64,000 bases of DNA from Yersinia intermedia (GCF_900635455.1 NZ_LR134116.1:4030001-4094000); one strand, 5' to 3'; positions 21,145 to 30,301 are shown, counted from the first letter of the stretch. Numbers and translations are program-made. Notes: generated from the letters alone by a model not told the origin.

Positions 21145-22575
21145 TCACTTGCGCAAGCGAAAACTGATCCGAACCAGTAAACCGCCTAGTAACTCACTGT
21201 GCAATAACTCTGGGCGGGTTTTATGGTAGGTCGTAATGTCTTTTACCAAAGCTAACCCCAGCCCCGCCCCTTGCTGCTCACCAACATTATCCAACCGATG
21301 AAATGGCATCAGCGCTTGCGCGGCTTCATCTTGCGCAATACCGGGACCACTGTCTTCTATTTCTAACAAACAGCGCCCTGCTTCACTGCCTATCACCAAT
21401 CGTACCGTCACCACACCGTGCTTTGGCGTGTATTTCAACGCGTTGTCCAGCAAGTTGTCGCACAGTTCGGTCAGCAACAAAGCATCCCCCTCGATCCAAC
21501 ATTCAGACGCCCCCTCATAACCCAGATCAATCTGCTTGCTGCGGGCTTGAGCAAGGTGGGCGAAACACGCATCTCGTAATAATGGGCCGAGATTAACCGG
21601 TTGTAGTCTGCGTTCGTGCACTTTCATCCGTGATAACTGCAATAACCGATCCGTCAGAGAAACGGTGTGATCCAGCGTCCCGCGCATCGCCACCAGGCTT
21701 TCACGCCATTGTTGTGGGGAGTCACTGGCCAGAGCCACCGCCACCTGCGTTTTCAACACCGTCAGCGGTGTGCGCAATTGATGAGAGGCATCAGCACTAA
21801 AGCGCCCCTGCCGTGCCACCATTTCCCGTAAACGCTCGATGTAGCGATCAAAGGCCAACAACAACGGTGCCATTTCTGACCATGGCAATACTTTGGGGAG
21901 CGGGGTCAGTTCACCGGGATCACGCCGCAGCATCAAGCCTGATAGCTTACGTAATGGCTTGAGAATACCTTTGAGTAAGATATACGCCATTACCAGCGTC
22001 AAGAGCACCAGCGTACCCTGGGTCAAGACTGCCGATATCATGATCTGCTGTGCCAGATCATGGCGGGAAGCCAACGTTTCAGCCACCAGCACCATCGCCA
22101 TACCCATAACACCAGACTCATTAACCGGCTGATAAAGCGCAGCCACACGTATTGGTTTACCTCGGTACTCGGCATCATAAAAATGCACCAATGCAGGGTA
22201 GAGAAGGGATCGTGGCGTATTCAGCGGGAAAGGCGGTAAATCATTGTAGCCAGCAATACTTTTCCCCTCAGGTGTAATCACCTGATAGTAAAGCTGGTCA
22301 TTCATATTCCGTTCAAAGCTGTCGAGGACAATATAAGGGACATCAACCTCTAGCTGCCCATGGCGGACAACCAACCGCTCCGCCACCGTCCGGGCAGAGG
22401 CCAATAACGTGCGATCATAAGCTAGCGTAGCGGCATTCATGGCACTGATATAATGGGTATAAATAGAAATCCCGCCCAAAATCAGTAACGGTACGCCAAA
22501 AAATAGCAGCAATTGATGAAACAGCGAACGTGGGGCTTTAAACCATCGTGGCACAATAGTGTTAGAGCACGCCAT
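21145..22575 (-). CDS. tctE: Tricarboxylate-sensing histidine kinase TctE
   Basis: Inner-membrane sensor kinase for the adjacent tricarboxylate transporter. It is 476 aa with TM helices near residues 21-44 and 170-200, a periplasmic sensor domain between them, a HAMP-like linker, the phosphoacceptor motif SADASHQLRTPL, an N-box (LCDNLLDNALKYTP) and the G-box DSGPGI. Its start overlaps the end of tctD by 14 bp, indicating coupled translation of the pair. Confidence 0.92.
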   Translation of the reverse strand: MACSNTIVPRWFKAPRSLFHQLLLFFGVPLLILGGISIYTHYISAMNAATLAYDRTLLASARTVAERLVVRHGQLEVDVPYIVLDSFERNMNDQLYYQVITPEGKSIAGYNDLPPFPLNTPRSLLYPALVHFYDAEYRGKPIRVAALYQPVNESGVMGMAMVLVAETLASRHDLAQQIMISAVLTQGTLVLLTLVMAYILLKGILKPLRKLSGLMLRRDPGELTPLPKVLPWSEMAPLLLAFDRYIERLREMVARQGRFSADASHQLRTPLTVLKTQVAVALASDSPQQWRESLVAMRGTLDHTVSLTDRLLQLSRMKVHERRLQPVNLGPLLRDACFAHLAQARSKQIDLGYEGASECWIEGDALLLTELCDNLLDNALKYTPKHGVVTVRLVIGSEAGRCLLEIEDSGPGIAQDEAAQALMPFHRLDNVGEQQGAGLGLALVKDITTYHKTRPELLHSELLGGLLVRISFRLRK

Positions 22576-23236
22576 CGGTACATTCCAGGCTGTAACCTAA
22601 GCCGCGTAAGGTCTGGATAGACACATTACTGCCGTGTAGTTTTTTACGCACTCGATGCACATACAGTTCAATACTTTCTGGATTGGCATCATCGGATAAG
22701 GTAAATATCTGCTCAAACAGTTGTTGTTTGGCAACCGGCCTACCCCGGCGATGCATCAATGACGTTAATACTGCCGATTCCCGTGGTGTCAGCGCCAATG
22801 GCTTATCAGCTAACAGAAAGTAGCCTTCGTCGTGATAGGTCAAATCACCAAACTGCACCACCTGCCCAGTTCCACCGACACTACGCCGTAATAGGGCACG
22901 TATCCGCGCCTCCAGTTCATCCATTTCAAACGGTTTCGTCAAATAGTCATCAGCCCCCAAGTTCAACCCTTTCACCCGGTCGGCCACTTCCGTTCTGGCG
23001 GTTAACAACAACACCGGCAGCGTTTGCCCACGCTTACGTAACCGTGCCAGCAGATCTAACCCGTTCAGGCGTGGTAACGCTACATCCAATACCACCAGTG
23101 TGTAATTTTCGTTTTGCAGCAAATGATCAGCGGCAACACCATCATTTGCCACATCCACAGCAAAGCCCGCATGAGTCAATGCTTTCTGTAACCAGTGAGA
23201 TAACTCGGGGTGATCTTCTACTAACAAGAGACGCAT
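22562..23236 (-). CDS. tctD: Response regulator TctD (OmpR family)
   Basis: Transcription factor controlled by TctE, expected to activate tctCBA in response to citrate-like acids. It is 224 aa: receiver domain with phosphoacceptor Asp51 (VVLDVALPRLNG) and a C-terminal winged-helix domain (LTPRESAVLTSLMHRRGRP). It is divergent from tctC with a 122-bp intergenic region that must carry both promoters. Confidence 0.93.
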   Translation of the reverse strand: MRLLLVEDHPELSHWLQKALTHAGFAVDVANDGVAADHLLQNENYTLVVLDVALPRLNGLDLLARLRKRGQTLPVLLLTARTEVADRVKGLNLGADDYLTKPFEMDELEARIRALLRRSVGGTGQVVQFGDLTYHDEGYFLLADKPLALTPRESAVLTSLMHRRGRPVAKQQLFEQIFTLSDDANPESIELYVHRVRKKLHGSNVSIQTLRGLGYSLECTDGVL

Positions 23237-23358
23237 ATCACATCCTGTACTTTTTCCTTCCCATTGAAAGGTAACTGAAAGGTTAATCTATTAACAATTC
23301 AATAACCTCGCAATCGCGGGAAAGCTCACAATTTAGACGAAAATATTGAGGGAATAAT

Positions 23359-24339
23359 ATGAAAAGAATAATTACCCGCACGTTAGCCGCCTCGGTTCTG
23401 ATACTGACGGCACAAATGGCACAGGCTATCGACGCGCCCGGCAGAACAGAATGTATTGCGCCCGCCAAACCCGGTGGCGGCTTTGATCTTACCTGTAAAT
23501 TGATTCAGGTTTCCCTGCAAGAGACTAAAGCAATTGACCGCCCGATGCGGGTCACCTATATGCCAGGAGGTGTCGGAGCGGTAGCCTATAACGCCATCGT
23601 GGCACAACGCCCGGCGGAATTCGGCACCGTGGTCGCGTTCTCCGGCGGTTCTTTACTTAATCTGGCACAAAATAAATTTGGCCGTTATAGCCCTGACGAT
23701 GTGAAGTGGCTGGCGGCCATCGGCACTGATTACGGCATGATCGCCGTGCGGGCTGACTCTCCCTATAAAACGCTAACAGATCTGATGGATGCCTTTAAAC
23801 AAGATCCTAACAGCGTGGTGTTCGGGGCCGGTGCCTCGATTGGCAGCCAGGACTGGATGAAAACGGCGTTACTGGCCCGTGAGGTGGGCATCGACCCTCA
23901 TAAAATGCGCTATGTGGCCTTTGAGGGCGGCGGCGAACCGGTTACCGCATTGTTAGGCAACCATATTCAGGCGGTGTCTGGAGATTTAAGTGAAATGGTG
24001 CCTTATTTGGCCGGCGACAAACTGCGGGTGTTAGCCGTTTATGCAGAACAACGCCTGCCCGGTCAACTGGCTAATATTCCTACGGCTAAAGAACAGGGCT
24101 TTAATTTAGTGTGGCCGATTATTCGTGGCTTCTATCTGGGGCCGAAGGTCAGTGATGCCGAATATCAATGGTGGACGGAGACCTTTAACACCCTGGTACA
24201 AACTGACGAATTCAAAAAACAGCGTGAATTACGCGGCTTATTTGAGTTTAACCTGACCGGCAAAGAGCTGGATGTGTACGTCAAAAAGCAGATCGAACAA
24301 TATCGTCAACAAGCTAAAGCGTTCGGGCTGGCCAAATAA
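23359..24339 (+). CDS. tctC: Tripartite tricarboxylate transporter substrate-binding protein TctC
   Basis: Periplasmic binding protein of the TTT family that captures citrate or related tricarboxylates. It is 326 aa with a signal peptide ending MAQA (about residue 23) and the family loop PAKPGGGFDLTC. A GAGGGA site precedes the ATG. First gene of the tctCBA operon. Confidence 0.93.
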   Translation: MKRIITRTLAASVLILTAQMAQAIDAPGRTECIAPAKPGGGFDLTCKLIQVSLQETKAIDRPMRVTYMPGGVGAVAYNAIVAQRPAEFGTVVAFSGGSLLNLAQNKFGRYSPDDVKWLAAIGTDYGMIAVRADSPYKTLTDLMDAFKQDPNSVVFGAGASIGSQDWMKTALLAREVGIDPHKMRYVAFEGGGEPVTALLGNHIQAVSGDLSEMVPYLAGDKLRVLAVYAEQRLPGQLANIPTAKEQGFNLVWPIIRGFYLGPKVSDAEYQWWTETFNTLVQTDEFKKQRELRGLFEFNLTGKELDVYVKKQIEQYRQQAKAFGLAK

Positions 24340-24354
24340 TTCAGGAGAAAGATC

Positions 24355-24786
24355 ATGAGCGATCGTATTTTTGCCAGTATCTGGATCCTGCTCTGCATCA
24401 GTGGCTTATTTATCGGCTGGGGAATTCAAAGCGAATACAGTTACGAGCCGCTAGGCCCGCGCCCTTTCCCCATGGCAATTCTGGCGTTAATGACATTGTG
24501 CGCGGTGCTATTGCTGCTGCATAAACCTGATGTTATCGCATGGCCGCACGCCAAAGTATTGCATCGCCTGTTGGTGATGGTGATTACGCTGGTGCTCTAT
24601 GCCTGGGGGTTTGAGTCGCTTGGATTCCCACTGGCAACCGCCCTACTAACATTTAGCATTGCATTGTTATTTAAGGCAAAAGTATGGGTCGCTGCGCTAT
24701 CCGGCGTAGTTCTGGGCGCGTCATTATTCTATGCCTTTGACTATTTACTTGATGTCACCCTACCGCTTGGCGTTTGGCTGAACTAA
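24355..24786 (+). CDS. tctB: TctB small membrane subunit
   Basis: Four-helix small inner-membrane subunit of the tripartite tricarboxylate transporter, 143 aa. The segment YEPLGPRPFPMAI in the first loop is typical of the family. It has a strong AGGAG site and lies 15 bp after tctC and about 10 bp before tctA. Confidence 0.92.
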   Translation: MSDRIFASIWILLCISGLFIGWGIQSEYSYEPLGPRPFPMAILALMTLCAVLLLLHKPDVIAWPHAKVLHRLLVMVITLVLYAWGFESLGFPLATALLTFSIALLFKAKVWVAALSGVVLGASLFYAFDYLLDVTLPLGVWLN

Positions 24787-24796
24787 CGAGGCTGTG

Positions 24797-26314
24797 ATGG
24801 AAACTTGGATGTATTTATCGCAAGGATTTGAGGTGGCATTAACACCACAAAACCTGATGATTGCCCTGATAGGCTGCTTTATCGGTACCATTGTTGGCTT
24901 ACTCCCAGGACTGGGGCCGATCAACGGCGTGGCCATTTTGCTGCCACTCGCTTTTGCCCTAAAACTGCCCGCAGAATCTGCACTGATCTTGCTGGCCACG
25001 GTTTATATCGGTTGTGAATATGGTGGGCGCATCTCATCCATATTACTTAATGTCCCCGGCGATGCTGCAGCCATCATGACCGCCCTTGATGGTTATCCAA
25101 TGGCACAGCAGGGCCGTGCTGGTGTGGCGCTATCCATTTCAGCGGTTAGCTCATTTGTTGGTTCAATCTTGGCTATTGGTGGGATCATTCTGTTTGCACC
25201 GCTACTGGCACAGTGGTCACTGGCCTTCGGACCCTCGGAGTATTTCGCGTTAATGGTCTTCGCCATTGCCTGCCTTGGCAGCATGATGAGCCAGAACCCC
25301 TTAAAATCACTGCTCGCCGCCTTAATTGGATTGGGGCTGGCAACCGTAGGCGTTGATGCAAACACCGGTGTTTATCGCTTCACATTTGATAGTGTCCATC
25401 TCTCTGATGGGATCCAATTTATCGTGGTAGTGATCGGCTTGTTCTCGGTCAGTGAAATCTTGTTGATGCTGGAAAGCACCAGCACCGGCCAGAAACTGGT
25501 GCGTAAAACCGGTCGCCTGATGTTCAACCGCAAAGAAGCCGCAGAATGTGTTGGGCCAACACTGCGTTCTTCAGTGATTGGTTTTTTTGTCGGGATTTTA
25601 CCGGGTGCAGGGGCAACCATCGCCAGTGCGCTGACCTACATGACCGAAAAGCGTATCAGTGGCAACAGCGATAGTTTTGGCAAAGGAGATATTCGTGGTG
25701 TTGCCGCACCTGAAGCGGCGAATAATGCTTCTGCCTGTGGATCTTTTATTCCAATGCTTACTCTGGGCGTTCCAGGCTCAGGTACCACCGCGGTAATGAT
25801 GGGAGCATTGACCCTGTATAACATCACACCGGGGCCCGCGATGTTCACCGAGCAACCGGATATTGTTTGGGGGTTAATTGCCTCTCTGTTGATAGCCAAC
25901 GTCATATTACTGCTGATGAACCTACCGTTGGTTGGTTTCTTCACCCGCATGTTAACCATTCCGTTATGGTTCCTGGTGCCCGCCATTGCAGCAGTCTCTG
26001 CGGTGGGGGTTTATGCCGTGCACAGCACCACTTTCGACCTGATGCTCATGGTCGGATTGGGTATCTTTGGCTATCTGCTCAGAAAAATGAATTTCCCCAT
26101 GTCCCCGTTGATTTTAGGTTTTGTCTTGGGAGAAATGCTGGAGCAGAACCTGCGCCGTGCTCTGTCCATTAGCAATGGCAATTACACTATCTTGTGGTCG
26201 AGCCCCATCGCAAAAAGTTTGCTAATACTGGCCGTGGTGGTGTTGGTTCTGCCGCCAATCCTACGAGTGGTGCGTAAACTTCGCCAATCAAAGCCAGCAG
26301 TTAATGAAGGATAA
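24797..26314 (+). CDS. tctA: TctA large membrane subunit
   Basis: Large polytopic subunit that moves the substrate, 505 aa with about 12 hydrophobic segments. The two repeated family motifs GLLPGLGPINGVA and GILPGAGATIAS are both intact. ATG at this position is preferred over the GTG immediately before it because of spacing from CGAGG. A strong terminator follows. Confidence 0.94.
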   Translation: METWMYLSQGFEVALTPQNLMIALIGCFIGTIVGLLPGLGPINGVAILLPLAFALKLPAESALILLATVYIGCEYGGRISSILLNVPGDAAAIMTALDGYPMAQQGRAGVALSISAVSSFVGSILAIGGIILFAPLLAQWSLAFGPSEYFALMVFAIACLGSMMSQNPLKSLLAALIGLGLATVGVDANTGVYRFTFDSVHLSDGIQFIVVVIGLFSVSEILLMLESTSTGQKLVRKTGRLMFNRKEAAECVGPTLRSSVIGFFVGILPGAGATIASALTYMTEKRISGNSDSFGKGDIRGVAAPEAANNASACGSFIPMLTLGVPGSGTTAVMMGALTLYNITPGPAMFTEQPDIVWGLIASLLIANVILLLMNLPLVGFFTRMLTIPLWFLVPAIAAVSAVGVYAVHSTTFDLMLMVGLGIFGYLLRKMNFPMSPLILGFVLGEMLEQNLRRALSISNGNYTILWSSPIAKSLLILAVVVLVLPPILRVVRKLRQSKPAVNEG

Positions 26315-26333
26315 AAACTGACTCGCATTACTC

Positions 26334-26365
26334 CGGGGCTAATAATTATAGGATTATTGGCCCCG
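26334..26365 (+). terminator. Terminator after tctA
   Basis: A 13-bp stem (CGGGGCTAATAAT with ATTATTGGCCCCG, one G-U pair) around a six-base loop, followed by ATTTCTTGGTTT. Confidence 0.8.
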
Positions 26366-26527
26366 ATTTCTTGGTTTAGTCACAATCAAATATTCCTCGT
26401 TATAAGATGATACCTATCAGCAAAATGATTAATGAGTAAACTGATCATTACCAATACCGGAAATACCCAGACCTTAACTATAATGAAGGTAAATAAGTCC
26501 ATTCACGATAAATAATGAGGCAAAACC

Positions 26528-27484
26528 ATGTCAGACAAAATCGCCGTCGGTATCAGCGCTTGCCTGTTAGGTGAGAAAGTACGTTTCGATGGCGGGCATA
26601 AGCGTCTAACATTTGCTGTGGACGAGTTGGCTCCCTTTGTTCATTTTGAGCCGGTCTGCCCCGAGATGGCAATCGGGCTGCCTTCGCCCCGCCCAGCGCT
26701 ACGCTTGGTTAAAACAGGTTCCGATGATATTCGTCTCAGCTTTAGTAACCAACCAGAAACCGACCTGACTAGCGCCATGCAGGACTTCTCCGCGAAAAAA
26801 ATTGCGGGACTACAGCATCTGAGCGGCTATGTGGTTTGCGCCAAATCCCCTAGCTGTGGCATGGAGCGGGTGCGGGTGTATGAAGCCGATGGTAAAAATA
26901 ACCGTAAAATTGGTACTGGCATTTTCACTCAAGAATTAATGCGCCAACTACCGTGGCTCCCCATTGAGGAAGATGGCCGCCTGTGTGACCCTGAGCTGAA
27001 AGAGAATTTTGTGGCGCGGATTTATGCCTTACACGAGTTTAATCAGCTATGGCAGCAAGGCATGAGCCGCGCCCGACTGATCGCTTTCCATAGCAGTTAT
27101 AAATTGTTATTACTGGCTCATTCGCAACCTGCCTACCGTGAATTAGGGCGTTTCGTTGCGGCTATCGACCAATGGCCTTCAATTAATGAATGTGCTTTTG
27201 AATACCGTAACCGGCTGATGGCCCTGATGAGCCAACACTCCTCGCGCCGTGGTCACACCAATGTCTTGCAGCATGTCCAAGGCTATTTCAGCAACCAACT
27301 CAGCCCCCGGCAACGCAGCGAACTGGCACAACTGATTTTGCGTTACCGTCAAGGCAGTCAGCCACTGCTTGCCCCGATTACCCTGCTCAAACATTATTTA
27401 GCTGAATACCCCGACAGCTATCTTGCCCAGCAGCGCTATTTTGACCCTTACCCAGAGGTTTTGCGCCTAAGGTATGGGCATTAA
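26528..27484 (+). CDS. DUF523-DUF1722 fusion protein (TudS-like plus YbgA domain)
   Basis: Two-domain protein of 318 aa. The N-terminal half is the DUF523/TudS family (GISACLLGEKVRFDGGHKR, PVCPEMAIGLP, SPSCG), with three Cys expected to hold a [4Fe-4S] cluster; relatives include thiouracil desulfurases. The C-terminal half (from about residue 185, SRARLIAFHSSYKLLLLAHS) is the YbgA/DUF1722 domain of unknown function. It stands alone between two operons with its own upstream region. The desulfurase role is a family inference, not shown for this fusion. Confidence 0.88.
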   Translation: MSDKIAVGISACLLGEKVRFDGGHKRLTFAVDELAPFVHFEPVCPEMAIGLPSPRPALRLVKTGSDDIRLSFSNQPETDLTSAMQDFSAKKIAGLQHLSGYVVCAKSPSCGMERVRVYEADGKNNRKIGTGIFTQELMRQLPWLPIEEDGRLCDPELKENFVARIYALHEFNQLWQQGMSRARLIAFHSSYKLLLLAHSQPAYRELGRFVAAIDQWPSINECAFEYRNRLMALMSQHSSRRGHTNVLQHVQGYFSNQLSPRQRSELAQLILRYRQGSQPLLAPITLLKHYLAEYPDSYLAQQRYFDPYPEVLRLRYGH

Positions 27485-27666
27485 TCGGCGGATTTAAACG
27501 CGATATGAAGCCAGTGGCAATTTAGCCAATCGCCGCGTTATCAGATAACACCTATCAGCAAAAGGTGTCCTTTGCGTTATTCTTAGCGCCGAACATAATA
27601 ACTAGCAGCCTTTCTGGTGGTATCACGGCCTCATGGCAGTGAGGCCGCCGTAAAACAGGAGTTTCT

Positions 27667-28149
27667 ATGAACACCACTTATCGCCTGGCACTGGCTTTGG
27701 CTTTTTCTACCACGCTGCTGACGGGTACCGTTCACGCCAATAGTCTATTGGATTCAGTAAAAAGTGCTGCTGACCAATACAGTAAATCGGGCGATAGCTC
27801 ATCCTCACTGTCGTCACTGACTGGCTTACTCAATGGCGGCGATAAAGGGCTAAGTGCCAGCACCATGACCAATGCTGCCGGTATATTGCAATATTGCGTA
27901 CAAAACAATGTACTGTCGGCCAATGGCACGTCGGCGATTAAAGACCAATTGATGAGTAAACTGGGCATCACCAGTACCGAAAATGCCAATAGCCAGGATT
28001 ATCAGGAAGGTTTAGGCGGGTTACTGAAAACCGGTGAAGGTAACAGTCTGAATCTGAACGATCTGGGCAGTGAGCAAATCACTGAAAAAATCAAAACCAA
28101 AGCCTGTGATTTAGTCCTGAAACAGGGTCAGTCGTTCTTGTTGAAATAA
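27667..28149 (+). CDS. DUF2501 secreted protein (YjjA-like)
   Basis: Small periplasmic or surface protein of unknown function, 160 aa, with a signal peptide ending VHAN (about residue 25). It is rich in Ser, Gly, Asn and Leu and has two Cys (in LQYCVQNN and KACDLVL) that could form a disulfide. The AACAGGAG ribosome site and a following terminator mark it as a single-gene unit. Confidence 0.85.
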   Translation: MNTTYRLALALAFSTTLLTGTVHANSLLDSVKSAADQYSKSGDSSSSLSSLTGLLNGGDKGLSASTMTNAAGILQYCVQNNVLSANGTSAIKDQLMSKLGITSTENANSQDYQEGLGGLLKTGEGNSLNLNDLGSEQITEKIKTKACDLVLKQGQSFLLK

Positions 28150-28167
28150 TGGAATAGGTAATGGCAG

Positions 28168-28192
28168 AGCGCGGCTTGAGGCTGCGCTTTTT
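28168..28192 (+). terminator. Terminator after the DUF2501 gene
   Basis: An eight-bp stem AGCGCGGC/GCTGCGCT (one G-U pair) with loop TTGAG, followed by TTTTATTT. Confidence 0.85.
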
Positions 28193-28313
28193 ATTTACAG
28201 AGCCGTTGGCAAAACCGCGTTGTATCATAAATATCATGAAAATTAATTGAAGCGTGAAGGATGAAAGTAGAATTAGCTGTACCCCCCTGTATTGAGCTAT
28301 CAGGTGTTCACCG

Positions 28314-28529
28314 CTACTTTTCTTTTCGAGACACTACTATCAAGGGAGTTGTAGGTATCAAGATAAATAACTGTGGGGTCAATCTCCTATGCCCGTTGTA
28401 ATGTTGGGTTAATATTTTCAAACTCCCAGCTTCATCAAGAGGACCATGGTAACTCATTGACCAGTAATGATTACTTTCATTGACTAAAAGTTGTTCAATC
28501 TGTTTGAGTAAAAAATATTCTGATGCCAT
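28314..28529 (-). CDS. Small hypothetical protein
   Basis: A 71-aa protein I do not recognise. It begins MASEYFLLKQIEQLL, has no signal peptide or membrane segment, and ends in a hydrophobic-then-basic tail (PLIVVSRKEK). A good AGGGGA ribosome site stands four bases before the ATG, which is the main support for it being real. It lies on the same strand as the two XRE regulator genes and downstream of them. Confidence 0.5.
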   Translation of the reverse strand: MASEYFLLKQIEQLLVNESNHYWSMSYHGPLDEAGSLKILTQHYNGHRRLTPQLFILIPTTPLIVVSRKEK

Positions 28530-28638
28530 TTTCCCCTGCCTTAAAATTATGGTTCAGAACATCCCTCAAACCATAACCACTCACTATATTTATTTTGAAA
28601 TATGAACGTATATTAAAACCGAATTGGTATGCTCAAAA

Positions 28639-28866
28639 CTACCCTATCCTTCCCAATACATCCTCTACCTTAACCCCCAACAGCTTAGCAATATGCACAA
28701 ATTCCACCACATCTAAGCGTCTTTCGCCATTTTCTACTTTGGCGATAAAAGACTGAGGGCGACCAAGGGCGGAAGCAAGGCTCTCCTGAGTAATGCCTTT
28801 AGCAATCCGCTGATCACGCAATGACTTGATAACCGATTGGTACTCATCTGAATATATTGAAGCCAT
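28639..28866 (-). CDS. XRE-family transcriptional regulator, copy 1
   Basis: A compact 75-aa Cro/C1-type helix-turn-helix protein (RIAKGITQESLASALGRPQSFIAKVENGERRLD). It is a close paralogue of the protein encoded upstream, sharing MASIYS-EY at the N-terminus and the whole DNA-binding region. A palindrome 53 bp before its start is probably its operator. Probably an autoregulator; no partner toxin is evident. Confidence 0.88.
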   Translation of the reverse strand: MASIYSDEYQSVIKSLRDQRIAKGITQESLASALGRPQSFIAKVENGERRLDVVEFVHIAKLLGVKVEDVLGRIG

Positions 28867-28918
28867 CTGTCCAATTCCTTTTAGATTGTCGGAATTGAAT
28901 ATCTGTTATTGTCACAAC

Positions 28919-28935
28919 TATCCCAAAAAAGGATA
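28919..28935. promoter_or_regulatory. Candidate operator for XRE copy 1
   Basis: The palindrome TATCCCAAAAAAGGATA (five-base arms TATCC/GGATA, seven-base centre) lies 53 bp upstream of the XRE copy 1 start. The same palindrome occurs at the identical distance before XRE copy 2. Confidence 0.65.
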
Positions 28936-28947
28936 AGTATACGTTAC

Positions 28948-29196
28948 TTACCTTATCGGTACAGTTGCACTCATAATCATGCTAATTAATGACAATTCAT
29001 CGATAGATAGTAGACGAGCAATATGAATAAGTTCCACAAAATCTAATCTCCTCTCACCATTCTCAACCTTAGCCACAAATGACTGTGGACGACTGAGTGC
29101 CTTAGCGAGTTGCTGTTGGCTGATCCGCCGGTCAATACGAGCCTGTCGGAGAGCTTTTATCACTTGCTGATATTCTTCGGAGTAAATGGAAGCCAT
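28948..29196 (-). CDS. XRE-family transcriptional regulator, copy 2
   Basis: An 82-aa helix-turn-helix protein (RIDRRISQQQLAKALSRPQSFVAKVENGERRLD), paralogous to copy 1. The C-terminal part after HIARLL diverges and is longer and more hydrophobic (LISMIMSATVPIR). The start MASIYSEEY is chosen by alignment with copy 1. Divergent from the Nlp-like gene, with a shared palindrome in the intergenic region. Confidence 0.86.
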   Translation of the reverse strand: MASIYSEEYQQVIKALRQARIDRRISQQQLAKALSRPQSFVAKVENGERRLDFVELIHIARLLSIDELSLISMIMSATVPIR

Positions 29197-29248
29197 CGGT
29201 GTAACCTTGATCAATATCCCAAAATCGAATATCCGGCATTTCCTTTAT

Positions 29249-29265
29249 TATCCCAAAATAGGATA
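29249..29265. promoter_or_regulatory. Candidate operator shared by XRE copy 2 and the Nlp-like gene
   Basis: TATCCCAAAATAGGATA has the same arms and spacing as the site before XRE copy 1. It lies 53 bp upstream of copy 2 and 36 bp upstream of the divergent Nlp-like start, so one protein could control both. Confidence 0.65.
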
Positions 29266-29300
29266 ATTACTCGAACACATCACATGGAGGATTAAACATT

Positions 29301-29546
29301 ATGGATAAACAAGACTGGCATCCGGCAGATATTATCGCGGGTTTGAAAAAACGCGGTACAACGATGGCGGCACTTTCCCGAGAGTCAGGGCTGGCCTCTT
29401 CAACGCTGGCGAATACGTTGTTGCGCCATTGGCCGAAGGGCGAAAACTTGATTGCACAGGTGCTGGAATTACATCCTGCTGAGATCTGGCCTTCACGTTA
29501 TCTGAAGCCTAAAAAACGCGAAAAACAGTGCCAATTGCGTAATTAA
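29301..29546 (+). CDS. Nlp/Ner-family winged DNA-binding regulator
   Basis: An 81-aa protein of the phage-Ner/Nlp (SfsB) type: WHPADIIAGLKKRGTTMAALSRESGLASSTLANTLLRHWPKGE, then a short Pro/Lys-rich tail (YLKPKKREK). It has a strong GGAGG ribosome site. These proteins bind DNA as small repressors or activators; the target is unknown, though the neighbouring XRE genes share the intergenic palindrome. Confidence 0.88.
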   Translation: MDKQDWHPADIIAGLKKRGTTMAALSRESGLASSTLANTLLRHWPKGENLIAQVLELHPAEIWPSRYLKPKKREKQCQLRN

Positions 29547-29554
29547 ATCTAGTT

Positions 29555-29593
29555 GATTCCACTTCTCTATAGAGGATAAACGGAAGTGGAATC
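29555..29593. terminator. Bidirectional hairpin between convergent genes
   Basis: A perfect 11-bp stem GATTCCACTTC/GAAGTGGAATC with a 17-base loop lies between the convergent Nlp-like and oxidoreductase genes. It lacks a clear T-run. Confidence 0.55.
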
Positions 29594-29609
29594 ACTCACT
29601 TTCAGGCCA

Positions 29610-30209
29610 TCATCCTGCTGCTGTCTCACAGGCAAAAATGTTAGTACCCATATTATATGCGGCTTCAAGTACCTGTTCAGGGCCACCTAAGTCTGGCAGC
29701 AGTAACACCGTTGAACTCATCACCGGCGCACCACAGAAATTGAAAATACCGTGCTCAATCTGTATTTTCATCGCTTCGGCAAAGCCGTGATTGATATAAG
29801 TCTTATGCGTAGCCGCACCGATTCCAATGATATGTACTGGCAGATGCGTCAGCTTTTTGATCAGCTCTCCCGCGTCATCATAGGCCCAACCATTGGAAAA
29901 CACGCGATCAATCCATCCTTTTAACAATGCGGGCATCGACCACCAGTAAATTGGGAACACTAATACCAACGCATCTGCCCGCTCAACCCTTTGTTGCTCC
30001 GCCAGCACATCATCCGACAGCGAAGCTTGCCGATTAAAAGCGGCAATATCCACTGCGGTAAACCTTGGGTCAAAACCTTCGGTAGCAATATCGGCAATCT
30101 CATAAGTGTGTGTAGGATCCGATGCAACCAACCCCGCTGCAATCTGCCGTGCAACACTGTTAGTGAGTGATTCATGAAGCGGGTGTGAGGTAACGATAAG
30201 TGAATGCAT
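29610..30209 (-). CDS. NAD(P)H:quinone oxidoreductase-type flavodoxin-fold protein
   Basis: Cytoplasmic FMN/FAD-dependent reductase of the NQO1/KefF-like superfamily, 199 aa from this start. Motifs: SLIVTSHPLHESLTN at the phosphate-binding loop and VFPIYWWSMPALLKGWIDRVF in the core. The start MHSLIV has a CAGGAG site; a frame extension upstream lacks one. It is divergent from a TetR regulator with an operator-like array between them, so it is probably induced by a quinone or similar compound sensed by that regulator. Confidence 0.87.
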   Translation of the reverse strand: MHSLIVTSHPLHESLTNSVARQIAAGLVASDPTHTYEIADIATEGFDPRFTAVDIAAFNRQASLSDDVLAEQQRVERADALVLVFPIYWWSMPALLKGWIDRVFSNGWAYDDAGELIKKLTHLPVHIIGIGAATHKTYINHGFAEAMKIQIEHGIFNFCGAPVMSSTVLLLPDLGGPEQVLEAAYNMGTNIFACETAAG

Positions 30210-30251
30210 AATCTGACTCCTGATTGCCATTAAAATGCTGTTGGCGTAATC

Positions 30252-30298
30252 TATATACCATTAGTAAGTTACTGTTGGTAAGTTACCTTTGGTATATA
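30252..30298. promoter_or_regulatory. Nested palindromes between the oxidoreductase and tetR genes
   Basis: Outer arms TATATACCA (30252) and TGGTATATA (30290) enclose two 11-bp palindromes, AGTAAGTTACT (30263) and GGTAAGTTACC (30277), on 14-bp spacing. This is a typical double operator for a TetR dimer pair and would cover both divergent promoters. Confidence 0.7.
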
Positions 30299-30301
30299 AG
30301 C

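Noticed and set aside
26400..27575. Shared 14-mer ACCTATCAGCAAAA near 26410 and 27550
   Set aside because: Short, isolated and without surrounding similarity; probably coincidence.
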